From Alteromonadaceae bacterium 2753L.S.0a.02 (GTDB taxonomy: Bacteria > Pseudomonadota > Gammaproteobacteria > Pseudomonadales > Cellvibrionaceae), in contig VISH01000001.1 in the NCBI GenBank assembly GCA_007827375.1, positions 806,001 through 870,000 of the forward strand: DNA of 64,000 bases. The letters are read 5' to 3'. Below, piece by piece: positions 26,889-36,152 of the stretch. The notes under the pieces were generated by a model. It was not told the origin of the DNA. It saw only the letters and a list, made by a program, of their open reading frames with translations, and did no database searches. The translations under genes were made by a program, and so were the position numbers. Within the stretch, counting starts at the first letter, position 1. Each line of letters starts with the position of its first letter.

Positions 26889-28124
26889 TTATTGTTTTGA
26901 AATAGGCGCTTGCAAAGCGGCGATTTTACGGCGCAACAGCCGTTGTTCTGGCGCTTGGTGAGTGAGGCTTAGCGCTGTTTCGAAAGCGGCAATGGCAGGC
27001 GCAGTGCGCCCAAGCTGCCCCAGAAATTCGCCATAAGTGGCATAGAGCAGGTGGTAGTCTTTTAAGGATGGTTCCGTCAACAATGGTTTGACGAGGGCGA
27101 GGCCAGCGCCTGGCCCTTGGTGCATCGCGATGGCGACAGCCCGGTTTAGTTGTATCACTGGCGAGGGATCGATACCAAGCAACACGTCGTAAAGCGCAAT
27201 TATGCTGGGCCAGGGAGTAAGCTGCCAGTTTTGCGCCTGCGCATGCTTTGCAGATATTGCCGCCTGAACGGTGTAAAAACCGTAATCGTTGCTGGCGAGT
27301 GCTTCATCGACTAAATCGCAACCCTGCTGAATCAAGACCCGGTTCCAGCGGCTACGATCTTGCTGCTCCAGTAGCACAATATCGCCTGAGGCATCCAACC
27401 TCGCCGCCCTGCGGGATTCATGCAACAACATCAAGCCCAGCAAACCTTTTACTTCAGGGTCGGGCAAGAGCCCGAGTATCAGCTTCGCTAGGCGGATGGC
27501 TTCATCGATTAGATCCACCGCCACCACAGTATCGCCACTGGAGCGGTTGTAGCCCTCATTAAAAACCAGATAAATGACCGTTAACACCGCGTCAAGCCGC
27601 TGCGGTAGCTCACGCGCCTCGGGGATATCGAAGGGTACCTGAGCTTTACGGATTTTAGCTTTGCCGCGCACGATGCGCTGTGCCATTGTGGTTGCTGAAA
27701 CCAGAAATGCGCTGGCGATGGCTTCAGTGGTTAAGCCACACACTTCCCGCAGGGTGAGTGGAATCTGTACCTTGTGCTCCAGTGCCGGGTGACAGCAGGT
27801 AAAAATAAGACGTAGCTGATCATCTTCGATGCTGTCATCCAACACGGGGGTTAAATTTTCTGTTTCCGGTGTCTGTTGCAGCAATTCATGACGGCGTTGC
27901 TCGCGACGAAGATGATCAACGGCCTTATTGCGCGCCGTGGAAACCAACCAGGCACGGGGCTTTTCGGGGATACCATCTTGCTGCCACTGCAGCAGCGCGA
28001 TGTGGAAGGCCTCCTGCATCGCTTCCTCGGCCAAATCCATATCACCCAGCAGACGGCACAAGGTGGCGTAAATACGGCGGGATTCCGTTGCGTACAGGTG
28101 TTCGATGTGTGCCTTAACGGTCAT
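26889..28124 (-). CDS. ECF42-type RNA polymerase sigma factor
   Basis: 411 residues: sigma region 2 (ATLCRLLGDMDLAEEAMQEA, residues about 15-40) and region 4 (LTLREVCGLTTEAIASAFLV, about 120-145), then a long C-terminal helical extension with TPR-like repeats (GYNRSSGD, IQLNRAVAIAMHQGPGAGLA). That extension and the DGPF-gene neighbourhood define the ECF42 group. No anti-sigma gene is nearby, as is usual for this group, so control probably acts through the extension. Confidence 0.9.
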   Translation of the reverse strand: MTVKAHIEHLYATESRRIYATLCRLLGDMDLAEEAMQEAFHIALLQWQQDGIPEKPRAWLVSTARNKAVDHLRREQRRHELLQQTPETENLTPVLDDSIEDDQLRLIFTCCHPALEHKVQIPLTLREVCGLTTEAIASAFLVSATTMAQRIVRGKAKIRKAQVPFDIPEARELPQRLDAVLTVIYLVFNEGYNRSSGDTVVAVDLIDEAIRLAKLILGLLPDPEVKGLLGLMLLHESRRAARLDASGDIVLLEQQDRSRWNRVLIQQGCDLVDEALASNDYGFYTVQAAISAKHAQAQNWQLTPWPSIIALYDVLLGIDPSPVIQLNRAVAIAMHQGPGAGLALVKPLLTEPSLKDYHLLYATYGEFLGQLGRTAPAIAAFETALSLTHQAPEQRLLRRKIAALQAPISKQ

Positions 28125-28196
28125 CTATAAGGGCATTCTTAACGAAAGCGGGAACACGCATAATAGCGGTATGAGACTGGCCCCAAGAAGCCTTTT

Positions 28197-28310
28197 TTAC
28201 GCAAGATTGGCGACGAGGGTATCCATTTCATCCGCAAAGCGATCTGGTCGCAGCACGCTTTTTAGGGTAAACACAAACAGCCGATTTAAATCGCATGTTA
28301 ATTTTTCCAT
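28197..28310 (-). CDS. Possible small protein
   Basis: A 37-residue frame, MEKLTCDLNRLFVFTLKSVL then RPDRFADEMDTLVANLA, in the gap between sigma factor and GST genes. Sequence is of normal amino-acid composition, but no ribosome site is visible. It may be a remnant of a larger gene. Confidence 0.2.
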   Translation of the reverse strand: MEKLTCDLNRLFVFTLKSVLRPDRFADEMDTLVANLA

Positions 28311-28340
28311 AACAACGAATATAAAGCGTTGCGTTATTTC

Positions 28341-28973
28341 TTAAGCTTGTTGCTTAACACCTGGGCCGACCGGTGGATATTTTTTAAATTGATCTAACAT
28401 TTCCATTTTTTCGGAATGCGCTACCAAGTTTGGGTAGTCACCCAATATCGCTTCGCCACTCAGCTGAGAGCTGATAAATTGCCACGCTATGGCACTTGCA
28501 ATGCTCGCATGCCCAGCCTCGGAAAAAAGGGCAGGTCGATTTTTAATTTCTATTTCCAAACCTTCGAGTGCCGCCTGTATTTGACCCGACACCCTTTCGA
28601 TCCAGGGCTCGAACTGTGCTGTTTCTGGGCGAAGGTTGCGCTCGTAAATCAGCTGCACACCTTTGTCACAAGCCGCTAACGACAAGCACACCGCCCTAAA
28701 GGCGCCAGGTAAACTCTTAGGGTCATCTGGCCACAAAGTTACATTGTTTGTCAGGCTTGCCTCAACAAATTGGAGTATCAGGGAAGAATCCATGAGAATC
28801 TCGTTATCGTCGCATATCAAGGTGGGCGCTTTAACAACCGGGTTGATACCCTTAAATTCCTCAAATGTGGTAAACACTGATTTCGCTTCATGCGTAAATC
28901 CAAGGCCCAAAAACTCCAATGAAATAGCAACACGTCGTACATAAGGCGAATCGAGCATGCCTATCAGTCTCAT
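28341..28973 (-). CDS. Glutathione S-transferase family protein
   Basis: 210 residues. The thioredoxin-like N-terminal domain starts MRLIGMLDSPYVRRVAISLE, with Ser at the position of the catalytic residue, VKAPTLICDD (cis-Pro) and MDSSLILQF (glutathione-binding Ser). The C-terminal domain is all-helical. Would conjugate or reduce substrates with glutathione in the cytoplasm; the class is uncertain. It is preceded on the other strand by an amine oxidase gene with a shared upstream region. Confidence 0.85.
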   Translation of the reverse strand: MRLIGMLDSPYVRRVAISLEFLGLGFTHEAKSVFTTFEEFKGINPVVKAPTLICDDNEILMDSSLILQFVEASLTNNVTLWPDDPKSLPGAFRAVCLSLAACDKGVQLIYERNLRPETAQFEPWIERVSGQIQAALEGLEIEIKNRPALFSEAGHASIASAIAWQFISSQLSGEAILGDYPNLVAHSEKMEMLDQFKKYPPVGPGVKQQA

Positions 28974-29142
28974 GGTGAATCTCCATACGGCTTAGATAAT
29001 TGAACGGTAAGCAGCGCTTTCAAAATAAATCGCAGCAAAGGATGTAGCCAATGCCTTATATCACGAGAACCTTTCGGTACATACCTTGCACCAGCGAGCT
29101 CACTTTTATTGGAACACAACAACAATCAACGTTGGGCGAAGT

Positions 29143-30273
29143 ATGAAAAAACCCCCGATTGCCATTATCGGCGGCGGTTTAAGCGGGCTTTATGCGGCTT
29201 ACCTTCTGGAACAGCGGGGCTACCACGAATGCGTGCTCTTTGAGGCTCGCGATCGTTTGGGGGGGCGAATTTTATCTGCGGTACAGGAGGATAATCTCGC
29301 ATCTGGCAACCGTTTTGATCTGGGCCCCTCTTGGTATTGGCCGGATTTTCAAACGGAAATGGATGGCGTGGTGGCGCAATTGGGTTTGGTGTCTTTTGAA
29401 CAATTTGAGTTGGGAGATCAAGTCGTTGAGCCACCCAATAAAGAACCCCCAGTTCGCATGCGGGGTTATGTAAATATGCCACCTTCGATGCGCATTGCGG
29501 GTGGTATGGCAGCACTGATTGACGCGCTGCGATCACGACTTAAAACCACGCAAATTATTACAGGAGCTCAGGTTCGCAGTCTCCGTATTTTGGAAAACAC
29601 AGCAGATATTAATAGTGAGCTTGAAGTGAGCTGCGACGGGCACCAGACTGCATCGCATAAAGTTGCGCATGTGCTATTGGCGCTGCCGCCTCGGCTGGCG
29701 CAACACTCTATCCGTTTCGAACCGGCGTTGCCAACGGCGCTAGCCACAGAATGGGCAGCGACACCTACGTGGATGGCGCCACACGCGAAGTATGTCGCCG
29801 TTTACAGTCAGCCCTTTTGGCGCGAATTCGGTTTATCGGGTGCGGCACAGAGTGCGCGAGGCCCGCTGGCGGAAATCCATGACGCATCCATTCCAGAAGG
29901 CAAAGGTGCGTTATTCGGATTTTTTGGAGTGGCGGCAGCCGGTCGCGACACAGTGGATAAAAACACGCTGCTCACCCTATGTCGTCAGCAATTGGTGCGC
30001 CTGTTTGGCCCTGCGGCAGCGACGCCTGAAATTGAATTTCTAAGCGATTGGGCCAAAGAGGTTTTTACTGCAACGCCCGCCGATTTTGACGGCACTGGTG
30101 AGCATCCCGAAGCGCCTGCGGCAACAGCAACTTCCAGCCCCTGGCAAGACCGTATTATCGGCGTGGGCAGCGAATGGTCACCGCAGTTTTCAGGGTATTT
30201 GGCTGGGGCAATTGAAGCGGCGCATTTGGGCGTGCAGCATGTGTTGAAAGCGAACACGAAACATAGCGTGTGA
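29143..30273 (+). CDS. Flavin-containing amine oxidase/FAD oxidoreductase
   Basis: 376 residues from ATG 29143, where the FAD-binding fold begins (IAIIGGGLSGLYAAYLLEQ, residues 6-24, then FEARDRLGGRI). The C-terminal FAD motif reads GSEWSPQFSGYLAGAIEAA. This matches the monoamine oxidase family, which oxidises amines with release of peroxide; the length is short compared with eukaryotic members but normal for bacterial ones. No signal peptide. An upstream start at 29086 would add 19 unlikely residues. Confidence 0.83.
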   Translation: MKKPPIAIIGGGLSGLYAAYLLEQRGYHECVLFEARDRLGGRILSAVQEDNLASGNRFDLGPSWYWPDFQTEMDGVVAQLGLVSFEQFELGDQVVEPPNKEPPVRMRGYVNMPPSMRIAGGMAALIDALRSRLKTTQIITGAQVRSLRILENTADINSELEVSCDGHQTASHKVAHVLLALPPRLAQHSIRFEPALPTALATEWAATPTWMAPHAKYVAVYSQPFWREFGLSGAAQSARGPLAEIHDASIPEGKGALFGFFGVAAAGRDTVDKNTLLTLCRQQLVRLFGPAAATPEIEFLSDWAKEVFTATPADFDGTGEHPEAPAATATSSPWQDRIIGVGSEWSPQFSGYLAGAIEAAHLGVQHVLKANTKHSV

Positions 30274-30407
30274 TCTAAATCGCAAATGCGTGGCAGTCAA
30301 ACAATCCGGGGCTGCACATGGTGTTAGGCGTCGGGAGTATTTAAAAAACGCGGGGTCAGCTATAAAATACAGAAAAGTAAGTGCGCTCAGAAGCAGTTAA
30401 AATATAA

Positions 30408-30893
30408 ATGGACAGCAGTATGGTAACGATAGTAGAAGCACAAGCCCACGATATGGAAGCCATTTGTCGTTTGTCTAATCAAATTAATGAACAACACCAC
30501 CAGAATTTACCAGAAATTTTTAGAAAACCCACCAGCCTTCTGCAGGATGCAAACTACTGGCAAACGTTTATGGGCAAGCAACACAGCATTGTGTTAGTTG
30601 CAAATATAGGCAATGCAATCGTTGGTGCGATAGCCGCCACTGTGCAACTTAGCGATTCGACACCGTTTTTAGTTCCATGCCTGCGCTGTCGAATATTGAC
30701 TATCGTAGTGGACGAAGTCCATCAACGCCAGGGCATTGGTAAGGCTTTAATGAGCGCCGTTGAAAATTGGGCACGCGCAAAGGGCGCGAAAACTATCGGC
30801 CTCGAAGTTATGGCCTTTAATCGTCAGGCCTTTGATTTTTATGAGTTATTGGGATTTGAAATTCTTACCCATAAAATGCAAAAAGATATTTAG
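30408..30893 (+). CDS. GNAT family N-acetyltransferase
   Basis: 161 residues. The acetyl-CoA binding motif A is RILTIVVDEVHQRQGIGKAL, with the characteristic QGIGKAL loop, and motif B is IGLEVMAFNRQAFDFYELLG. It transfers acetyl from acetyl-CoA to an unknown amine. Start may be 30408 or the in-frame ATG at 30420. Its stop codon overlaps the inverted-repeat element B. Confidence 0.87.
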   Translation: MDSSMVTIVEAQAHDMEAICRLSNQINEQHHQNLPEIFRKPTSLLQDANYWQTFMGKQHSIVLVANIGNAIVGAIAATVQLSDSTPFLVPCLRCRILTIVVDEVHQRQGIGKALMSAVENWARAKGAKTIGLEVMAFNRQAFDFYELLGFEILTHKMQKDI

Positions 30894-30994
30894 GGAACCT
30901 CTGAAAACGCCCATATTCCCATCGCAGCTACAAGAAAACCAGCCAGTGGAAAATCTACTCATTTTTTAGAGCTTCCTTTTTTCAGAGCTTCCTT
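30892..30994. repeat. Short inverted-repeat element, copy B
   Basis: 103 bp framed by AGGGAACCTCTGAAAA (30892-30907) and TTTTCAGAGCTTCCTT (30979-30994), which are inverted repeats with two mismatches over 16 bp. A second GAGCTTCC lies just inside the right end. It exactly fills the gap between the convergent GNAT and BCCT stop codons and may act as a two-way terminator. Shares both ends with the element at 25922-25961. Confidence 0.6.
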
Positions 30995-32504
30995 AGCGCG
31001 TCGAAACTGCAGGTTCGGTTTTTAGGCGTTGCCACAAACACACACTTACACCCACCAGGATAATACAAAATGGCAGGCCGGAACTCACCGCCCCCGCCTG
31101 TAACGCCGAAAGCCCACCGATGAGCAATAAGGTACCGGCTATCGCACCTTCACTCAGCGCCCAGAATATACGTTGCCAAATTGGCGGTGAGGGATTGCCA
31201 CCCGAGGTAAGCATGTCTACCACAAACGAACCGGAATCCGATGAAGTGATAAAAAATATCGCCACCAACACGATTGCAATTAAACTGCTTAAACCTGCCA
31301 TTGGGAATACATCCAGCAAGGCAAAAATGGCGGTTGCCGTATTTTTGTCAACGGCTTCAACAATACCGCCATCAGCGAATATTTCAGTATGCAGCGCGGC
31401 ACCACCAAAAATGGAAAACCACAACAAACCCGCTGCTGTGGGCGCCAAAAGGACACCCAACACAAACTCCCTGATGGTTCTACCTGCAGAAACACGCGCA
31501 ATAAACGTTCCCACAAACGGTGACCAGGAAATCCACCACGCCCAATAAAAAACCGTCCAGGATTGCTGCCACTCTGCATTGCGAAACACGCCGGTAAACA
31601 AACTCATGCTGAATACGGTTTGCACATAACTACCGATGGTGTCTGGCAGTTCCCGCATAAAAAACGCGGTAGGCCCCACAATAAATACAAACAGTAATAA
31701 TAATAACGCCAACAACATGTTCAGCTCACTCAAGCGGCGAATGCCGCGATCGAGCCCAGTGACTAACGAAAGCGTAGCGCACAGTGTAATAATGGTAATG
31801 ATCATCAACTGCACGTTGGTGTTTACATTCACACCAAACAGACGCGACAGCCCAGCATTTATTTGCGCAGCGCCTAAACCCAATGAAGTTGCAAGACCAA
31901 ACAAAGTTGCCAATACCGCAACGATATCGATAACTTTGCCAGCCATCTGATGGGTTTTGTTACCCAGCAGGGGTCGCAGCGTGGATCGAATTGCCAGGGG
32001 TTCACCATAGCGATGATGCGCCAAGCCCAGGGCCAAACCCAATACCGCATAAATTCCCCAGGCATGCAGCCCCCAATGAAAAATGGAAATGCGCATAGCA
32101 TCGCGCGCGGCCACCGCGGTTTCTGGCTTGGCAAATGGCGGATGACTGTAATGCATGATGGGTTCGGCAACGCCATAGAATACCAAGCCAATGCCCATAC
32201 CCGCACTAAACAACATCGCCAGCCAGGTCAATGTGCTGAATTGCGGGCGAGCGCTGTCTTTCCCGATGCGTATAGCGCCAAATTTCGAAAACGCGAGAAA
32301 GAATGAAAATACCGTAAGCGCAGTAACGACCAATACAAACAGCCACGAAAACCGCGTGACAATCCATTGCCGCATACCGACGAGATCATGATTAAGCGCG
32401 TCAAGATCAAACAGTGCCGCAAGCAATAGCGCGACAACAATGGTCGAAACACTGAAAAAAATAAATGGATCAAACGTCGCGTGGGATCTCTGGGATATTT
32501 GCAT
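30993..32504 (-). CDS. BCCT family betaine/choline/carnitine transporter
   Basis: 503 residues with about twelve membrane segments. Family signature MGIGLVFYGVAEPIMHYSHP (about residues 107-126) and the substrate-site segment VFYWAWWISWSPFVGTFIAR (about 313-332), rich in Trp, are both present. Ion-coupled uptake of glycine betaine or a similar quaternary amine is expected. It starts two bases after the stop of the SDMT gene, so uptake and synthesis of the same osmolyte are co-transcribed. The C-terminal tail is short, so osmosensing as in BetP is doubtful. Confidence 0.9.
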   Translation of the reverse strand: MQISQRSHATFDPFIFFSVSTIVVALLLAALFDLDALNHDLVGMRQWIVTRFSWLFVLVVTALTVFSFFLAFSKFGAIRIGKDSARPQFSTLTWLAMLFSAGMGIGLVFYGVAEPIMHYSHPPFAKPETAVAARDAMRISIFHWGLHAWGIYAVLGLALGLAHHRYGEPLAIRSTLRPLLGNKTHQMAGKVIDIVAVLATLFGLATSLGLGAAQINAGLSRLFGVNVNTNVQLMIITIITLCATLSLVTGLDRGIRRLSELNMLLALLLLLFVFIVGPTAFFMRELPDTIGSYVQTVFSMSLFTGVFRNAEWQQSWTVFYWAWWISWSPFVGTFIARVSAGRTIREFVLGVLLAPTAAGLLWFSIFGGAALHTEIFADGGIVEAVDKNTATAIFALLDVFPMAGLSSLIAIVLVAIFFITSSDSGSFVVDMLTSGGNPSPPIWQRIFWALSEGAIAGTLLLIGGLSALQAGAVSSGLPFCIILVGVSVCLWQRLKTEPAVSTR

Positions 32505-32506
32505 AG

Positions 32507-33340
32507 CTACACATTTTTTTGAAAATACAATATTCCCCAGGCGAGATAATTATCATCGGCGGCTTTTACCCAGTTATCCAAACCTGTGATCATACGATCC
32601 AAATATTGGTGGCTCACGTCACCCGTTAAGGTCTTGTAATCACTGCGCAATGATTCTCCGACCTGAAAATAATGTTGCCGTAATTGATGGGTTAAAGGCT
32701 CGTACAAAACTTCCATAAACCCGAGCGCGGCCAAGGTTTTACGATAAAACGCTACAGAGGCTAAAGAATCCAGGTGCAGTCGATCATACACGGGCTTTAA
32801 CACGTCTTGTGGGCAATCATCTGCCTGCATCGGGTCGGTAAATATTAATTCTCCACCGGGCTGCAATACGCGCGCAACCTCCTGTAAAACCACGTGTCGT
32901 TTTCCGCTGTGTAGAAAGGCATCTTGCGACCAAACAACATCAAAACTGTTGTGCTCTTCGGGAATATTTTCAAAACTACCGTGTACCACACTCACGTTAT
33001 CTTGCAGATTTTGTTGTTGACATAACTCGCGATTACGCGCGTTTTGCGTTTCGCTGAGATTTAAACAAGTTACCTTGCAACCGAAGGTTTTCGCGAGGTA
33101 ACGTGCTGCACCGCCGTACCCGGCGCCTAGATCCAGCACACGGCTTTGTTCGTTCAAATCGGCAAGGTTTTGAGCCATTTTTACCACGGTTCGGCGACTG
33201 GCTTCGTATATATCCAAACCCGATTCATATAAACCGATGTGAATATCCTCACCCCCCCATACGCGTTCGTAAAAGGTATCCGCATCACTGCTGTCATAGT
33301 ACTGCTCAGCAATATTTTCTGCTTCGCTACGTTTATTCAT
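32507..33340 (-). CDS. sdmt: Sarcosine/dimethylglycine N-methyltransferase
   Basis: 277 residues, the usual SDMT length. N-terminal AEQYYDSSDADTFYERVWGG and IHIGLY are typical of this enzyme; motif I is VLDLGAGYGGAARYLA and VVWSQDAFLHS the downstream catalytic region. It performs the last two methylations, sarcosine to dimethylglycine to betaine, using SAM. I choose ATG 33340, which overlaps the GSMT stop by eight bases; the longer frame from 33412 would add a hydrophobic stretch not found in the family. Confidence 0.9.
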   Translation of the reverse strand: MNKRSEAENIAEQYYDSSDADTFYERVWGGEDIHIGLYESGLDIYEASRRTVVKMAQNLADLNEQSRVLDLGAGYGGAARYLAKTFGCKVTCLNLSETQNARNRELCQQQNLQDNVSVVHGSFENIPEEHNSFDVVWSQDAFLHSGKRHVVLQEVARVLQPGGELIFTDPMQADDCPQDVLKPVYDRLHLDSLASVAFYRKTLAALGFMEVLYEPLTHQLRQHYFQVGESLRSDYKTLTGDVSHQYLDRMITGLDNWVKAADDNYLAWGILYFQKNV

Positions 33341-34160
33341 TATGGTAAGCCTTATGAGCAATATGAATAAAAAAATCGGGCTCATTATCGCGATAGGTTT
33401 CCTGAAAATCACCGTAGGTTTCTATTTTCTGAAAACCGGCCTCCATTAATATTTCGCGCATATAATTTTTACGCAGTGGAAACATGTTGAGATGATGTTT
33501 CGAACCATCAGCGAAGGAATATTCAAAACGCGCAAGGCCACTATCAACGTGCACCGGTTCAGCAGAAACCTTTTCGCCACAATAATAATATTTATGCTTG
33601 CTTGAAAAGCCGTTGTCGAGAATATCGTCATAATTACGTTGATCGATAATTAAAACGCCGTCATATTTTAAGGCCGCGTAAAATTCAGCGAGCGCTCTTC
33701 TGCGATCAGACTCTTCAAATAAATGGGTAAATGAATTTCCAAGACAGATCACGGCATCGAATAATCCATCGACATCGCGGTTTAACCAGCGCCAGTCGGC
33801 GTGTACTGACTGTAATACATGGCCGTGTGCCTTGGCATTATCGAACGCTTTTACCAGCATCTGGCCGTTACCATCAGAGCTGGTTACACTAAATCCGGAT
33901 TTTAAAAGCTGCACCGAGTGAAAGCCGGTGCCTGTAGCCACATCCAGAATTTTGTGTTTACGCAATGCCTTGAGTTGCTCGATAAAAAAAGCGCCTTCGC
34001 TTTTGGCCCGAGCCTCCCAATCGATGAGATCGTCCCATCGCTCAACGAACTTTTGTACGTATTCAGATTGATAATTGTCGCTCTCACGACGCTTTGTAGG
34101 TTCTACTCCAAATTGCTGCTCTGCAGGTATTTGGTCGAGAGGTAAGACGTCATATGCACT
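33333..34160 (-). CDS. gsmt: Glycine/sarcosine N-methyltransferase
   Basis: 275 residues. Methylates glycine to sarcosine and then dimethylglycine, the first steps of betaine synthesis. Motif I ILDVATGTGFHSVQLLKSGF, then VTSSDGNGQML, and the family's DNYQSEYVQKFVERWDDLID and DQRNYDDIL regions are visible. ATG at 34160 follows GGAGAAGTT; the alternative at 34202 lacks a site. First gene of the three-gene osmoprotection operon with SDMT and BCCT; expression is expected to be salt-induced from the long upstream region. Confidence 0.92.
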   Translation of the reverse strand, partial: SAYDVLPLDQIPAEQQFGVEPTKRRESDNYQSEYVQKFVERWDDLIDWEARAKSEGAFFIEQLKALRKHKILDVATGTGFHSVQLLKSGFSVTSSDGNGQMLVKAFDNAKAHGHVLQSVHADWRWLNRDVDGLFDAVICLGNSFTHLFEESDRRRALAEFYAALKYDGVLIIDQRNYDDILDNGFSSKHKYYYCGEKVSAEPVHVDSGLARFEYSFADGSKHHLNMFPLRKNYMREILMEAGFQKIETYGDFQETYRDNEPDFFIHIAHKAYHNE

Positions 34161-34909
34161 CATAACTTCTCCGCGTTGGCGATTCGGTTTGTGAATTGAC
34201 AAATGCCGAGCATGGCGCTCGAAAGATGACGGGGCAGGGTGCCCCAGATTGAGAGAGCGGGTATAAATATTTATATAAATATGGGAAATCGTTATTCCCT
34301 AACAACCGGCTCAAAAATATAAAACGCGGCTATGTTACGTTAAATTCAACATGAAATACATGGTGATTTTGAATTTACAGCGTATTTTCGCAGTAAAAAG
34401 CGCATTCATACAGCAGTTTTTATTGTGATGGTCATTGCTAAATCTGATTTTTATAACGCTGTAATTTTCGAAAACTGTCTACAAATCAAGGGTTTTCTTA
34501 ATTTTTAAAAATTAATAAAAACGTAATTAAAACTTAACTTTTACAAAAAATAAAAAATAATTTTTATTTTACAAATGGCACCCTAGCACTGGTTTTTTGG
34601 GAAGTATTTCGCACGAAAAGTGAAGAATTAAGGACACAAACAAAAAGCTACATATCTATCAATAAAAATCAATCAATAGCCTATATCTATGAATATAGAT
34701 GGGGCGTAATTATCAGGCCTAGCCATCAAAACTGGTAGAATCAACATATTTACAAACCCTAGTTAATGCACAAGTGCGTGGTGCAACTAGTGGGCATCTA
34801 AAATTTCCTGTTTCCAGAAATGTGTCAACAATACACCCGAAGAGATTGGGAGCATTTCACGCCATTCGCAGCATCTTCCTACAACGATCGCATTGACAAG
34901 GAGTTAACC
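34161..34909. other. AT-rich divergent control region with leader hairpins
   Basis: About 750 bases between the betaine operon (minus) and the DUF2780 gene (plus). In the minus-strand leader two short hairpins lie 47-85 bases before the GSMT start: GGGGCA/TGCCCC at 34231-34245 and CGAGC/GCTCG at 34207-34221. The stretch 34480-34590 is very AT-rich with runs of A and T, likely bent promoter DNA. No gene seen. Confidence 0.45.
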
Positions 34910-35470
34910 ATGAAAAAAGCATTACCGTTGTTGTTTTTAGTGCTCATCGCAGCGCAAGCACAAGCAGGCATTTGGGATACCATCAGCAGTTGGTTTGGAG
35001 ACAGTGAAGAACAAGCCACGGAAACGGCCCAGCCAGCGGCAGCATCAACCACAGACACACTGGTACAGCAGGGGATTGCGCTATTACCGTTCGTGATGCA
35101 GCAACTTGGCGTAACTGAGACTCAGGCAAGCGGCGGTGTAGGTGCACTTTTACAGGCGGCCACGGCCCTGCTCTCGGATGGCGAAAGTAAATCATTATTG
35201 GCGGCCATACCAAACGCGACTAAGTTGATGGCTTCCGCGCCAAAGCAGAGCGGTGAGACCTCTAATATGCTGTCTGGTGCTTTAAAAGCAGCAGGTGAAT
35301 ACAGCGAAACAGCTAAGGTCGCGTCACAGTTAACGTCACAATTTGATTCATTAGGCCTCAGTGCTGACAAAATTCCCGCGTTTACAAAAACCACGCAATC
35401 TTACTTAGACCAAACGGATAACGAGCAAGCGGGCGATCTCTTAGGCTCCGCTTTAGCGTCGCTCCTTTAG
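34910..35470 (+). CDS. DUF2780 (VcgC/VcgE) family exported protein
   Basis: 186 residues from ATG 34910, with AAGGAG upstream and a signal peptide MKKALPLLFLVLIAAQAQA. The body matches the DUF2780 pattern: LPFVMQQLGVTETQASGGVG, a GALLQAA segment, and SQFDSLGLSADKIPAF. The family is periplasmic or surface-linked with no known function. Followed by a strong bidirectional terminator. Confidence 0.8.
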   Translation: MKKALPLLFLVLIAAQAQAGIWDTISSWFGDSEEQATETAQPAAASTTDTLVQQGIALLPFVMQQLGVTETQASGGVGALLQAATALLSDGESKSLLAAIPNATKLMASAPKQSGETSNMLSGALKAAGEYSETAKVASQLTSQFDSLGLSADKIPAFTKTTQSYLDQTDNEQAGDLLGSALASLL

Positions 35471-35488
35471 GCGGGATTCAAAGCACAA

Positions 35489-35530
35489 AAAAACACCCCT
35501 GAAAGCTGAACAGCCTTCAGGGGGTGTTTA
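35489..35530. terminator. Bidirectional rho-independent terminator
   Basis: AAACACCCCTGAA-GCTG pairs with CAGC-TTCAGGGGGTGTTT around a two-base loop, with A and T runs on the two sides. It separates the convergent DUF2780 and SHOCT genes. Confidence 0.88.
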
Positions 35531-35563
35531 ATCGAAAACTTGGAAACTATTGAAAAGGCCTAT

Positions 35564-36064
35564 TTAAAGCTCACTGAGAATTTCAGCGCGCTTTGCTGCG
35601 TATTCTTCAGCACTAATCAGGCCTTTTTTCTTGAGAGATTCCAGACGCAGTAAACGATCTTCAATAGAACTCTTTGAAGCTCCACTATTATTTACTGGTA
35701 AGGCTTCCTGCTGCGTATCATTCACAACGCTCACCTCGGCGAGATCGCAGGCATAGTAATCGGCAAGATATTCGCGCGTTTTAATCGTTTTTGAGCTGCC
35801 ATCATAATGAGGACGGCGATGCTCACTGTAGGTGTTATCTGTAATTAATACTCGATTTGCACCCTGCTCACTCGCCTGATTTATATGCCATTTATTACAT
35901 TTCTTAATGGCTTTTTTTTCATCGCGCTTCTCTGTTACACACACATTCTTATTGATAAGGCGGCAGTGATCAGCATCAATTTCTGTTACAAGTTGAACGG
36001 AATTATCAGCACTGCAATAACTGGCAATAAAAGAAAGCAACAGACTGGCTAAGAGCTTTTTCAT
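35564..36064 (-). CDS. Exported SHOCT-domain protein
   Basis: 166 residues: signal peptide MKKLLASLLLSFIASYCSA, a middle region with scattered cysteines (HCRLINKNVC, KKCNKWH, YACDLAE), and a C-terminal SHOCT motif (LLRLESLKKKGLISAEEYAA). SHOCT is a short oligomerisation module. The cysteine-containing middle resembles small gammaproteobacterial exported proteins of unknown role. Confidence 0.75.
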   Translation of the reverse strand: MKKLLASLLLSFIASYCSADNSVQLVTEIDADHCRLINKNVCVTEKRDEKKAIKKCNKWHINQASEQGANRVLITDNTYSEHRRPHYDGSSKTIKTREYLADYYACDLAEVSVVNDTQQEALPVNNSGASKSSIEDRLLRLESLKKKGLISAEEYAAKRAEILSEL

Positions 36065-36152
36065 AAAATACGATTCTGTGGTTGTGATGATCCAGTGAAA
36101 ACTCGGTTATACACAATTATCAGGCACCTTACCAGCCTGCAAGCCCATCTGA

